Positions 44,800-55,600 of a stretch of 64,000 nucleotides of DNA are shown here, one piece after another. The translations under genes and the position numbers were made by a program. The notes below the pieces were generated by a model, which did no database searches, was not told the DNA's origin, and saw only the letters and a list, made by a program, of their open reading frames with translations. Source of the DNA: Lepas anatifera (Eukaryota > Arthropoda > Thecostraca > Lepadidae); contig JAOTON010002234.1 in NCBI GenBank assembly GCA_034440635.1, forward strand, positions 969,001 to 1,033,000, read 5' to 3'. The stretch's first letter is position 1, and each line of letters starts with the position of its first letter.

Positions 44800-45081
44800 C
44801 AGGGGCATAGCCAGGATTTCGCTCAAGGGGGAGGGGGCGGCGCCCCGAAAAGGGCCCCTGTGACAGCGCCAAAAGTGCCCTGATGGGTAAGAAGGGCCCT
44901 GCTTGTTACAGAATAGAGTGCTGAAGAGGGCTTAAGAGGGCCCCGTCTGGTATGAAATTTCAAATTTGGCCACAGAGCATGTGCGGGTGAGCCGCGCTTC
45001 GCGAGGCCCGTGTCCTCAGGGGGACCTTCGGGCCCTCAGGGGGGGATGGCTGTCCCTGCCGCCCCCTTGGCCTAGCCCCTG
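44800..45081. mobile_element. hAT-type MITE with perfect 8-bp target duplication
   Basis: CATGGAAA is present at 44792-44799 and again at 45082-45089. The element between starts CAGGGGCATAGCCAGGATTT and ends CCCCCTTGGCCTAGCCCCTG, which are inverted repeats (CAGGGGC.TAG/AGCCA.G). 282 bp, non-autonomous. The perfect duplication suggests a fairly recent insertion. Confidence 0.85.
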
Positions 45082-45089
45082 CATGGAAA

Positions 45090-46491
45090 TCATAATTATG
45101 GATACCACATAGAGATAGACTGAGCGATTCCCCGACCTCCGTTCCACATTCCGTCTCATTTTTGTCGGTCACTGTTTGACCCAGACTACTGGCAGAAATT
45201 CGCACAGGAATGTTTGCACAGTGAGGCTGCGAATGGACGAGAGTTTCCTGTTTGGATTGGCTCCGTGGTCTATCCCAACACTTGCACAGTGGGTTGAATG
45301 GAGGGATGTGGGGGGGGCGAGATGAGCCAGCGTTATAGGATCAAATACACCGGGCACGTCTGACGCTGTCACGCTCAGTGACTCAGTGACTGGACACAAC
45401 TCTCTATTTTCAGCCCCGTTGACGCATAAGGCTCATATTGACAAGGTTGTGGGTGAAAAAGCTTTGAGAGAACACGGATGTGATCTCGCGCTCCACAAAT
45501 ACTGGTCACGAAGGGTCCAACGTGACGGTTTGCTTTCTGGCCAAGCTACCTTTTTATTTTTCCTCACACGAGCCGCATTTCAAATGCATGAAAGCATCAA
45601 ATGGTCAAATTGTTTCGTAAAAGACCATTGCAGCTTTTCACATGCGATGTGATACATGGTAATTACATACGATAAATTCGGTGGAATGTGTAATTTCTGT
45701 AAAAGTTTCACAAGTCGTGTGGTTCATGGCCTGAGCTGGCCAGCGGCAAAGGTGTTGATAGGCATGGAGACTTCTAATGGCGGCCAAAATCAGCCACGCA
45801 CAGCATAGACTCTTTGTCAGAGGCGCACCACGCCTTCCATTAACGCCCTGCGGGAGGTTTCGGCGCTGCGGCGAGGCGCGTGCTGTACTCAGACCGGCGA
45901 GACTCAGACGAGACTCAGGCCGGCAGGCAAGGAGAAACGGAGGGAGACAACGCGGTTAGGGCATGAGCCGAGGCAAGAACGTGTCTGGTATGGAGAATAA
46001 AGCCATTTATTATCACACTGTATGGAGTGCATACTGGCCCTGGTAGAACAAAAGACAGAATTTTTCCACGGGTACGTCATGAGGGTACACTAGTTATCAC
46101 TTAAAATATATGCTTCTCGGCGTATTATCTGCTCCGTGATGCGGCCGTCATATTCGACATCGTATCCATATTCATCATCGTAATCCTTCCCGGTAAACCA
46201 CTTGATACCATACCAACCGCGCAGCGACAGTAGATACGATAAAACCGATCAGCGAGCGTTGTTGTGCCGGAAAGGATTGGCCGCCGCTTCCCCTGCTCAC
46301 GAAGGGGCGGGGTTGGCTTACCTTCAGTGCTGCTCTGTATTCGGCCGAGCAGCTGCGTCACTTCCGACCATTTAACCTCAGACACCTAATCCTCAACGCT
46401 GGCAGAGGAGAAACAGCGGGAGCGCTGACACAGGACCCCCGAAACAGCGGTGAGATGCGAGCCGCAGAGCCCCGGCTCAATGGGGGGTAAT
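45090..46491. other. No recognisable gene
   Basis: Short frames without domains; GC-rich from about 45820 to 45960. Confidence 0.4.
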
Positions 46492-46690
46492 TAGGGACAG
46501 CCGCCGCTGGCTGCCGCACTTTTCAGGAGTCACAGCGGTGAGCCGACGCCGCAGACGAGCGCGCCGCTCTGGCGCGGTATTTTTGGCGCGTGCGCCTGTC
46601 CAGCCGCAGCTAGAGGCACACCTGGTGGTGAGAACCCTCTCCGAGAGAGAGACAAGCCACCGATACAACCGCGAACTCACAATAACAAGC
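46492..46690 (+). repeat. GC-rich dispersed repeat R3, copy 2
   Basis: Relative of 16222-16420: AGGGACAGCCG, GTATTTTTGGCGCG, GCCTGTCCAGCCGCAGC and CGCGAACTCACAA in the same order. The 106-codon frame crossing it (46538-46858) has no domain. Confidence 0.5.
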
Positions 46691-47287
46691 GCGGAAACCC
46701 CGCAATGCGCCGACCTCAGTGTCAACACCAGATGGGCGAGGGTGTCACGTTGGAGTGCGAGGTTTGCGCGCGATATCGCACTACTCTGTGATTATCACCA
46801 GTCCTATAGGTATGTACCCAGCGGTATGCGCCAGACGTGGACATTACGAGGGATTTGAGAACCCGTTCGGAAAATGTAGGAGGAAAGGTATTGAACTAAC
46901 ATTTGAAGCAGGTGTGTCACCCCAAGGCATTGAGAAGAGGATGGAAAACCCTTGCTTTAGAAGTGTGGGGTCACCGCTCACCTTTGACTGATCGATCCAT
47001 TTTCACATTGTTTTGCGTGTGCTGAAACTAATGTTTTCCTCTAGGGTTTGCAGCTTTTTTATATTGCAAAAGCTTTGCACTGTTCTGTCTGGCTGATAGA
47101 ACATGAGCATGAGCTCTGTTAGTTTTCCACTTCCGGATCTATCGCCCCTCCCCTTAGAGCCATTGTTTTTTAAAAATACACCGCATATGTTCCAGTTGCC
47201 CAGCTAGACAATATTTTTTTCATATGCAGCATAGCTTAGTCTACACTAAAAAGTACATTTTTCATCGCACATGGCCGTTCGTCAAGC
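46691..47287. other. No recognisable feature
   Basis: No family or repeat recognised. Confidence 0.4.
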
Positions 47288-47426
47288 TTAATCCTCGCCC
47301 CGGTGTGGGGGTCGTTGGAACACCCCCCCCCTCGGGTTGTCCGGCGGCACGAAAAACGGCGGAGCGAAGCGCCGCCGTACTGGACACACCTTATCCTTGA
47401 TCAATTCCGCAACTTTCCCCAAATTT

Positions 47427-48352
47427 GTAATACTCACACTGGAGGAGGGGGCCTCGGAGGCTCCTCCCCCAAGTAATTTTCCGAGGTGGCCGGAGAACCG
47501 CCCGTAGCCAAAATACGATATTGGGCCACATTTGAGAGACTTTAACGGTGCATTGATTGGTGAAAGAGTTTGAGCATAGGTTGAAAATATTTTGACTTAT
47601 AGGCTTTCAAAGTCAGACCTGTATTTTGAGATCGGCATAATCACGTGGTCGGACTAGTTCGCTGCATTGAATACCGAGTGGTGACGCCATAACGCCATAT
47701 AACCGAGATGATATGTCAAGGTCACCTCATATGAAGGTCATGGTCAAAGTCAAAGGTGACAGGTCAAGGTCATATCAGCACTTTCAAGGTCATTGACCCC
47801 AGCACTTCCGGTCAAATGGCGTTACCCGGTCTGGCGTGTAATATGCTATGACGTCATAGATAAGGTACCTCAATGTACAGGTCAGGGTCAAAGGTCAAGA
47901 TCAAAGGTCATTGGTAAAGGCCAATCCTCATTTCCCGCCAAACAGTTTATATAGTGCTAGTCATAGTGTACATTATAGGCAGTATACCATACTAAGACCA
48001 GATAGGTCAATGACCTTAAATGCCCTTGAGCCAAGAATTGTAGGAAAGATTATTTGCCACCTTCGCTCTATGAGCCTGGTTCGCCTTTAGCTTATTCCCG
48101 TCTTTTTCTCGCATAATCAGGGCATTTCCCAATAGGTCCCCCTTATGGCCGATATTTGACTATTATGACCTCGTTTGACCTTTAAGATATTGGCCTGGGT
48201 CAATTCAAATGTTCCATTATATAGATCATCATAGCCCCACCCACACTCAAGTGGCGTTTTCTGCGCCCCTTAGTTTCCGAGATCTTAGGAAGGCCTACCA
48301 GCCCCCTTCCAGTGCGCACTTGTACCAGACCCCTCTCCAGTGCGAGTGTTAA
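47427..48352. mobile_element. TTAA element T4 (926 bp) nested in T1
   Basis: The left end is GTAATACTCACACTGG and the right end, inverted, TTAACACTCGCACTGG; the flanking TTAA is intact at 48349-48352 and decayed to GTAA at 47427. A GGAGGGGGCCTCGGAGGCTC palindrome lies inside the left end. The interior has the densest AGGTCA cluster in the window (about 47735-47920), with many direct repeats spaced by 0-6 bases. Only copy of this family seen here. Confidence 0.75.
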
Positions 48353-48644
48353 GCTTGAGTCATCTCAAGTCAGGTCACCAGTGCAGGTCAAGTGACATCA
48401 CCTCCAAAAATGTTAATTAACACAAGTAAGAAAAGAGCGAATATATCGAATTCAAACTCACACCACATGATGCCCACCGGGTACTGCAAAATATATTTCG
48501 AAATTTTTCAGATCGATGACCTAGGGTCAGATACAGATCATGACCTCTCCATTGGTAACACATGGGAAAACATGAATTGGGCTGTATTTGTGTAGATACA
48601 GCTGGGAATAGCTCCCTTCATAGTATCCTGGTCCCCTTTCCATG

Positions 48645-49481
48645 TTAACCCTCGCCCCACCGGGGGGCCATCTATGGCCCCCTAAGGTTTTTCCGGGATG
48701 GAAAACGACGAGGCGCAGCACCGCGGTTGAGGGCTCTACCTCCCTGCATCATTTTCCATCATCCCTGAAATTTTTACCCCGGGTCTAGGTCGGTCACCAG
48801 ACGAGGTCACAGGTCCTCTTCCTTTAGGCTCTGTAAGAGCTACATTTAAGTCGATCGATTTGAAACTTCCCACTTCCCCTCCGGGGTCACAGGTGTTATG
48901 GATTTTTCGATTTCGTCCTGAGGTCGGTCGGCGACCTCCCCATTGGAAAGCATGGGGAAAGCTTTTCATGATATAAAGCCACAAAATGATTGCAATACTC
49001 GACTGCTCGAACAACGTTTTGGGCCTTTCCGGATCCCGGGGTCTATTTGTTTGACTTTTAGGTATGTCACCGAGGTCAAAACAGTATTTTGACAATAACT
49101 TTTGACCTAATTGAGCTGGCGGTGAAACAAACCATCGTGTTTGTTTGTACTGGCTTTTTTGTATACGGAGGTCACTTTTGACCTTTCGTGAACTCGGTCT
49201 ATTGGTCCGGTGACCTTGGGGTCAAACCACTGGGGGGGTTTTACGTTCCCATAGCGGAGTACTGGAATTTTTATAATGTCTTTCGTATAGCTCTATGACA
49301 TAAGTTATGCCTTTTAATCATTGTATTTGAGTGAATAGCCGATCTTGACCTAATTTGACCTCTGGAGGTCAACCATGACCTGAGCACTAAACATGTGTAT
49401 CTTACTGATTCGCGTTTCGTTGTTTGATTTGGTAAGCCTTTTCAGTTGAGGGGGCCTTCCCCGGTGGGGTGCCCGGGTTAA
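48645..49481 (+). mobile_element. TTAA element T3 (837 bp) nested in T1
   Basis: Starts TTAACCCTCGCCCCACCGGG (48645) and ends CCCCGGTGGGGTGCCCGGGT then TAA, with TTAA at 49478-49481. Removing it and one TTAA rejoins CATG and TGCTGCAATT of T1, matching 60360-60380 (minus strand) of the complete copy. Homologous along its length to 15185-16111, but about 90 bp shorter through small deletions. The palindrome GGGGGGCCATCTATGGCCCC lies inside the left end. Confidence 0.85.
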
Positions 49482-50033
49482 TGCTGCAATTTTTTACCTG
49501 TGACTTCTGATAGGTCATCTGGGCTCCTTACCTAAGCAGGTTTTCTGACTTGGGTCAATAACTTTGCAGTAAATGAAGATAAAGTTTTTATTTTGATACC
49601 ATTACGTTTGGATAGCTATTGCGAGTCGATTGATGTGCATATCGACTGATATTGATGTGCATCAGATAGTGACCTTGACCTGACCTGAGGTCAGGTGTTT
49701 TGACCTAGGATGGTTATATTGTACATAATTCGATTTGCCGTGACGAGAGGAAGCGAATGGTGCCTAAAAATTATTATAACTGAACTCTGTCAGACGCTAG
49801 AGTCCAAAAACTCTGCTCTAACATACAACCCTATTTGACATGTCATGACTTCAATATTGACCTAAAGCAAAAAGTGACCCATGTAGTTTCTTTATGAATT
49901 TGTATAGACTATCCACCAGCCTTCGCGTTTTCTCACTATCCCGTATAGAAGCCGAGTTCGAGGGGGAGTTGTTTGAACCCCCCCCCACCATGGCGAAGGT
50001 GGCTCGGAGGCCCACCACCAGGGCTGGTGTTAA

Positions 50034-51884
50034 TCATAGACCGTTCTGCACCACCATGGCCTGTTCATCAAGGTCCATCTCCCATGTCCTTGATATTGAC
50101 ATCACGAGGAACACAAATGAAGGAATGCTAGTCATTAATCAGAACAATTATACATGAGAAAGGCAGCGGGATAACAAAGCTGTTCTCAGGACTTGGTCCT
50201 CATATGAAGGTACGCGTAAGAGTAGTTTCGCCCCCCGGTGACTTCCCACGCTCAGGACGCAGGTTTCGTTTCTTCCCTCCACCATGCACTTACCGGCAAC
50301 TTCCCTCTGACACACGCCCGGCCCACAGCGGCCGTGGGCGGTTCGGTGTCAATCACGGCGCAGTTAGCGCGTCTGAGGGCCGCGCTGATTGGATGATTGA
50401 TGTGGCGCGAGCGGCGCCGGCTGTCGCGCCCAAAAGCAGCCGTGTCGAATAGGCGACATTCCGCCGCCGACCAATAGACCCGGAGGACATTGGCGGGCCC
50501 CGCGACGTGACCAGTGAATGGGAGCGGCGGCTCGCCTTCCCCTAAAGAAGCTCTGACGCAGAGGCCTGGTCGGTCGCCCGGCACCTGCTCTGTGCGCGGA
50601 TAATATTTCACGGCGATTTTCCCCAATGGGAGGGAGTTGCCAGTATAAGCGTTTTGAGTCTGCGGCCAGGCGCGGCGCTCGCTGAAGCAGCGGCATGACA
50701 AATGGAGGCAGGGCTGTGCGGTGATCAAAGGATCGATGGCGAGTGCTTCGAGCGTCCAGACGAGGCGAAAATGGTGGGGCCCACTTTGTCTGCTGGACCG
50801 GCGCGTGGAGGGTCCTCCCGGCAGGGCGCCCCCGTCCACGGGAGGCACACCAGCACAAACACCGGGGGTCGGCGGTTGGCCGGGGTTGGTTTGTTCACGG
50901 GGCCACTGTTGCTATCAGTGACAGTTGTGTGTGACCAGGTGTAGCCAGGTATACTGCCGTCATACAGAGCTGTGACTAGCCGAATCTGGACAGTCGGAGG
51001 CAAATATAGCAGGCAACGGTCGGGAGGCATCCATAACTGCTGTTGGAAAAGGAGTTTCTGCGACAAGGACGCAGCAAAGCAAGCTGTATGTGTGTGCAGT
51101 ATTTCCCACTTCGCATTATCATTTTAGGTATATTTTCCCGAAATCGGAACATCGGAAAACTGGAATCCAATCAAATTTAGGAGCTTAAAATGTGCGATGA
51201 AAGAGTACTCCATACCTTTTCGCTTGGTTCCCAGGTAACAAATCGAATGAGTCTCAGGAGTCTAGTAATAGAAAAGGTGTCTTGCATCGTCGTCAACAAA
51301 TTAAAACGCGACAAACTCCGTATCTTCAATACCTGGACAACAATCCTGAAAGTCACTTTATAAGGGAAATGTGAACCATCAGGCGATCTCTGATCTCTAT
51401 GGATGTATGTATTTATTTGTTTGATCAACCATGCAAAGGACACCCCATTTACGAACAAACTCTAGTGTGATAAAATATGAAGTATATTACGAAACCACAA
51501 GGCCCTCTGGGTATTGTCGTTCCCAAGGTTTAAGCAAAACACGAAAACGAGAAAGTAGAAGCTTCCTGTTCATACTCCAGGAAATGATCTCTCACACTCC
51601 CTTTTCCTAGCTAGCTGGCTGCAAATACATATTTTCTGGTTTCTCGACCGCTAAGCCCGATCAGTCGAACAGGGAATCAAAAACAAAACTGCAGGTGGGA
51701 CAAGTTTCGTTAGCAGCGGTGCCATTTCACCAGTGCCTAATTTGATTGGTTCAGCAATGATTCATTAGCGTTTACTTAATCACGATAATCGGCTCAAGTT
51801 TTGGGTCAATCATTCACCTTGAAAACTGATGACTGGAGAGTGGTGAAAATGTGGACCAATGATATTCGTCTATCAAGCCCGTGA
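50034..51884. other. No recognisable gene; GC-rich CCAAT-containing tract
   Basis: 50240-50900 is GC- and CpG-rich with several CCAAT/ATTGG motifs (GATTGG near 50388, CCAATAG near 50470, CCAATGGG near 50624). This is compatible with a CpG-island promoter, but no adjacent first exon is recognisable. Overlapping frames on both strands (up to 198 codons) are typical of GC-rich DNA. Confidence 0.35.
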
Positions 51885-52012
51885 ACTGCGGCTCCAGCTG
51901 GGCGCACTGCGTGGTTCTCAGCATGCCAGAAAAGCGCCGCGCGGTGGCGCTGACAGCCGACAGCCGCTGCTGGTCCGTTCCTCTTCCACTGCCACGTGTG
52001 CAGCAGCATCAC
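51885..52012 (+). repeat. GC-rich dispersed repeat R2, copy 3
   Basis: GGCTCCAGCTGGGCGCACTG, AAAGCGCCGCGCGGTGGCGC and CCACTGCCACGTGTGCAGCA match the other two copies in order. It ends exactly where the T2 element begins (52015), so T2 may have inserted in or next to it. Confidence 0.5.
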
Positions 52013-52014
52013 AG

Positions 52015-52850
52015 TTAACACGTGCATTGACGGGGGCGGGTACCTTCCCCTCTCAGGTTTTTTGGAGATTGCATAAGAGCGCCGCCGTACTTGGCATACC
52101 TTTTTTCTGATCATTTTTTTCAACTTGTATAACAATTTTAAGGTTTGGTCATCTCAGGTCAGGTCACCAGTACAGGTCAAGTGACCTGAACTAAAAAAAG
52201 TTTAAGAAAGCATAGGTCAGAACAGGGTGAACTTATCCGATTGAATCTCATTTCACATATTGGACCCACCGAGTTCTCTAAAATATGTTCCAGTATTTTT
52301 TATATCGATGACCTAAGGTCAGGTACGAGCCATGAACCCTCCATTGGAAATACATGGGAAAAATGGTTTTAACTAAATAACTTAATAATAAATGGTGATA
52401 GAGCGTTTATTAAAACTGCAATAGATTTGCCTTGTCTTTGTAGTTCTAATTATATGCATTTTACCTAATTTTACATTGACTTGACCTCACTTCAGGTCAA
52501 ATCCCATATTTGACATAGCAAGTTCATATTATATATCACTTGTTTCGGCTTGCTGCGAGGATTGCAATGGTCTAAATTGTTTGCTCTTTGTTTACTTGTT
52601 CAGATGCAATGACCAAAACCTTGATTTACATGGTATCCCTATGATCACATGTTTTGACCTCTAGTGACCTTAAATATGACCTAGCAAAAAATAGTCCAAA
52701 TATTTTCGATAGAGAAGTGGATGAGCTACCCAACACCGTTTGTCGTTTTTCGCTATCTAGCATGGTTCTCGAGACCTTAGGGAGGGGGCGGGTACCCGCC
52801 CCCCCCGTCAAAGCGAAGGTGGCTCAGACCCCCATCAATGCGCGTGTTAA
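52015..52850 (-). mobile_element. TTAA element T2, second complete copy (836 bp)
   Basis: TTAACACGTGCATTGACGGG at left, CCCATCAATGCGCGTGTTAA at right; TTAA on both sides (52015-52018 and 52847-52850). The double terminal motif (CGAAGGTGGCTCAGACCCCC) is at the right, opposite to the copy at 9698-10545, so the element is inverted relative to it. The GGGGGCGGGTACCCGCCCCC palindrome is perfect at its right end (about 52786-52805). Non-autonomous. Confidence 0.85.
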
Positions 52851-55104
52851 AGTGACAAAATGCAGTTGAAAAGCGGGAACTGATATCAAAGTGGCTTACA
52901 GGTTTCTTCACCTTTTCTCCAGCCCAAAGGACCCACGTCCCCATTCTAAGCAGTGGTTCATAACCGACATATGCAGCAACTAATGAATGTATGTACCTGA
53001 AATACAGCTTCACCTTTGCGCCCACCAAATTCGCCAATGTTGCGGGGCATAGATGTACAGATAACAAAACAACAGGAAATTATGTACACTGATAGCACAG
53101 GTTTCTATTAAATAGCGGTACAACTGCTTACTTTTATTCTGTAATCTATCTTTTATGTTGAAAAACTGGTTCTGCTCCGTTCTCTGTCCCCGTTTAACTA
53201 TACATGTTAATGGTATGTACTTGTATGCGGTCCATGGGCATCGAAAGCGGGGTTTGGGGAAGAAGCGACCCACCACTTGCCAATCAGGAGGGACGTCCGC
53301 CAAAGACCGGACTGAGTCGATTGATAGGCAACATGACCATACCAGGTCATTCTGTGACCCTGAACCTACGTCAATAAGTTGGTAAGGGCATCGTCGTTAG
53401 CTTTTTCAAGGACATATAAAGATTATTAAAGGTCAGCTCCCAACCAAAAAGTTCAGCCCCCCTCATTCCTGGAATATCGAAGGATGCTCCCAAGGCGGGA
53501 AAATAGGGCCCCCAGGGTTGAAAAAGAGGTCAATTTATTTAACTAGCGAATTCTAAAATTGCAGGGGAGGCCCTTCTAGCCATTAGAGGGCGTTCAAAGC
53601 AGAAGACAATTTTTGACTTGACAGATGAAGTCCCGGGACTAAATGAAAACATCTTAAACCGATCAAGAGGTTCTGATATTTGGCACAGGTCCCAATTAGG
53701 GTTTTGGAGACGCCACGAAGAGTACAGAGGGCCCTTGAGTCGTTCTGAGAGGCGTCAAAGGCGTTTCAAGCTCATGAATATCACAGCTTCAGGAAAAGTG
53801 GGATATCCTTGAAAAAGCCAAGAAGGAGTTCCTTAAGCTTACAGAGAGTACGTACACACGTCTGTTGAAAATTACGCCCCTCTACCACGCGGATGAACTA
53901 CGAGCAGTGCAACTGGTTCTGTTCAATGGAAATTGTACAGGAGGCCCTGAAAGGGCAAAAGCGGCACTCGGTCCAGCGCCAAGAGCAATGGAGAGCTCCA
54001 CAGCTCTGTTACAGGAGACCCAGAGCAAGGTATGTTAGTCGGGTTCACAAGTCAGAAAAGGAGGCCACTGGAATCGCCATGAAGGCCCCTAAAAATAAAG
54101 ATTGGTCCCAAGACTTCAGCGTTAGACTACCTGCCATTCAAAGAGGGCCCAAGAGGCAGGAGGGCTCTCAAGAGTAGACCCTGCTTGAACTTTTCCTCGC
54201 TCCCAGCTTCAAGCCCCTGGCGAAGCCCTTGCTTCCGCCAACTGCAATAGTGTTCAGAGGGCCCTTCCAAATAATTGGAATAGTAAATGAAAACATACTG
54301 TTACTGAATTACATTTCATTAAGAATCGCAAAGTTTATCAAAAAGCTTGACCACGAGGATTTTAAACAGCTTGCCGTGGTTGCCGTGTCGGCTGCATGCG
54401 AGTACAAGATGAATGATGCTAACAGGGGCTGTGTCTGTGTCAGGCGTGTTGTTGCGCGCCGCCGACATTCCGTCCAATCTCTGCTGCCTGGGGTGCCGCG
54501 TTATCGCCCGCCGTGTTATTGTTTGGCCGCGGCACGTGTCCAAACAATGCATATGGATCCCAAAGATTACAGCCGCGTCGTTATTGTGTGCCGGTGATTG
54601 AAAATCCAGCACGCTTATGAATGTTAATGAAGATTTATCAGAATGCTTCCACCATATCGCCCATAAAGTGTTCCTTATTGTTTCTGCCTACCCAGTTGAA
54701 AACAAGAAAACGCAAGCTTTCCAGATTCTTCCAACTTTTTTCTTATACCAGTGGTCATTATTTTCTTATTGCTGGTTTTACGATAGGTGTGGATTAAAAT
54801 ACAGACGTTTTCAACGATTTCCCACGTCAGTCGGGGTTAATGTCGGTCATCTCACAATCCTGCCTGCTGTCAAACTAATGACAGACCCTGGCTATGCGCA
54901 ATCCTGCATGCTGTGGCCTCCGCCGTCCTGGTTCAAAAGGGATGGGAACACAAAATATGGATCGTTACATCAGTATTTGTTATTATCAGTGCTTATTGAT
55001 CAATTATTTTTCAGTACGTCAAAACCCACCATAAAAAGAACGTGGAGCTACATATAATTAGGTTATGATAAGACCTATAAGGCTGCAATCATGGTGCGTG
55101 CTCA
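52851..55104. other. No recognisable gene
   Basis: Frames of 94-146 codons (53893-54177, 54229-54597, 54617-55057, all plus) show no recognisable domain. The run 53500-54250 repeats the phrase AGAGGGCCC several times (near 53728, 54145 and 54256), a loose purine/GGCCC motif without regular period. Confidence 0.4.
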
Positions 55105-55600
55105 TATAGTTTGGAGAAGTGATTTACGGTAAGATGTGTGTTAAACGCCCATTTCAAAGTGATGAAAAAGGCGAAGTCTAAATAGGCCAAAATTGTCCGA
55201 ACCTGGAAATTTCAGGACCAATCCTGAGCACTTATTGCAGGGTTTTCCCATGTTTGATATCAATATTTGGCACATATTGAAGTGCATCGATTCGTACTAA
55301 AATAAAACACTTGCCAAACCTTATCTGTGAACCACAAAATCTGACCGGAATATCTTTGTATCTTTTCATCTCTGCTCTAGATCGTAAGACACCCCAGTTA
55401 TTAGCAGCAATGGTCAATTTAAAGTCTGTCAATATCTGTCGATAGTAGCAAAATATCCAGACTTCGTAAATTATAATGGATAAAATGTGATATTAATAGT
55501 AGTGTTTCGCTTGTATTTTCCGATGGAAGGCCAAAACCACCTAGCCTGAGCAATTTTCGCCTAGAATATGGGCATCTAACCCGTACTATGGGAAACAACG
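55105..55600 (+). repeat. Dispersed repeat R4, copy 2
   Basis: See 20980-21450; same orientation and same order of conserved blocks from GTTTGGAGAAGTGATTTACG to GGGAAACAACGCCCTC. Confidence 0.65.

Larger units (their letters stand above)
47288..50033 (-). mobile_element. TTAA element T1, complete but split by two nested insertions
   Basis: Left end TTAATCCTCGCCCCGGTG at 47288 and right end GGGCTGGTGTTAA at 50030-50033. After removing T4 (47427-48352) and T3 (48645-49481) the remaining three pieces total about 990 bp and are collinear with the complete T1 copy at 59833-60818, read in reverse. Pieces: 47288-47426, 48353-48644, 49482-50033. Each break falls where T1 has, or nearly has, TTAA. 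It carries the AGGTCA palindrome at 49676-49697. Confidence 0.85.

Noticed and set aside
50252..50858. Long overlapping minus-strand frames (198 and 164 codons)
   Set aside because: GC-rich DNA gives open frames on both strands at once; no domain and Arg/Pro/Ala-rich composition.
54617..55057. 146-codon plus-strand frame
   Set aside because: No family recognised and no splice or start context better than chance; left unannotated.
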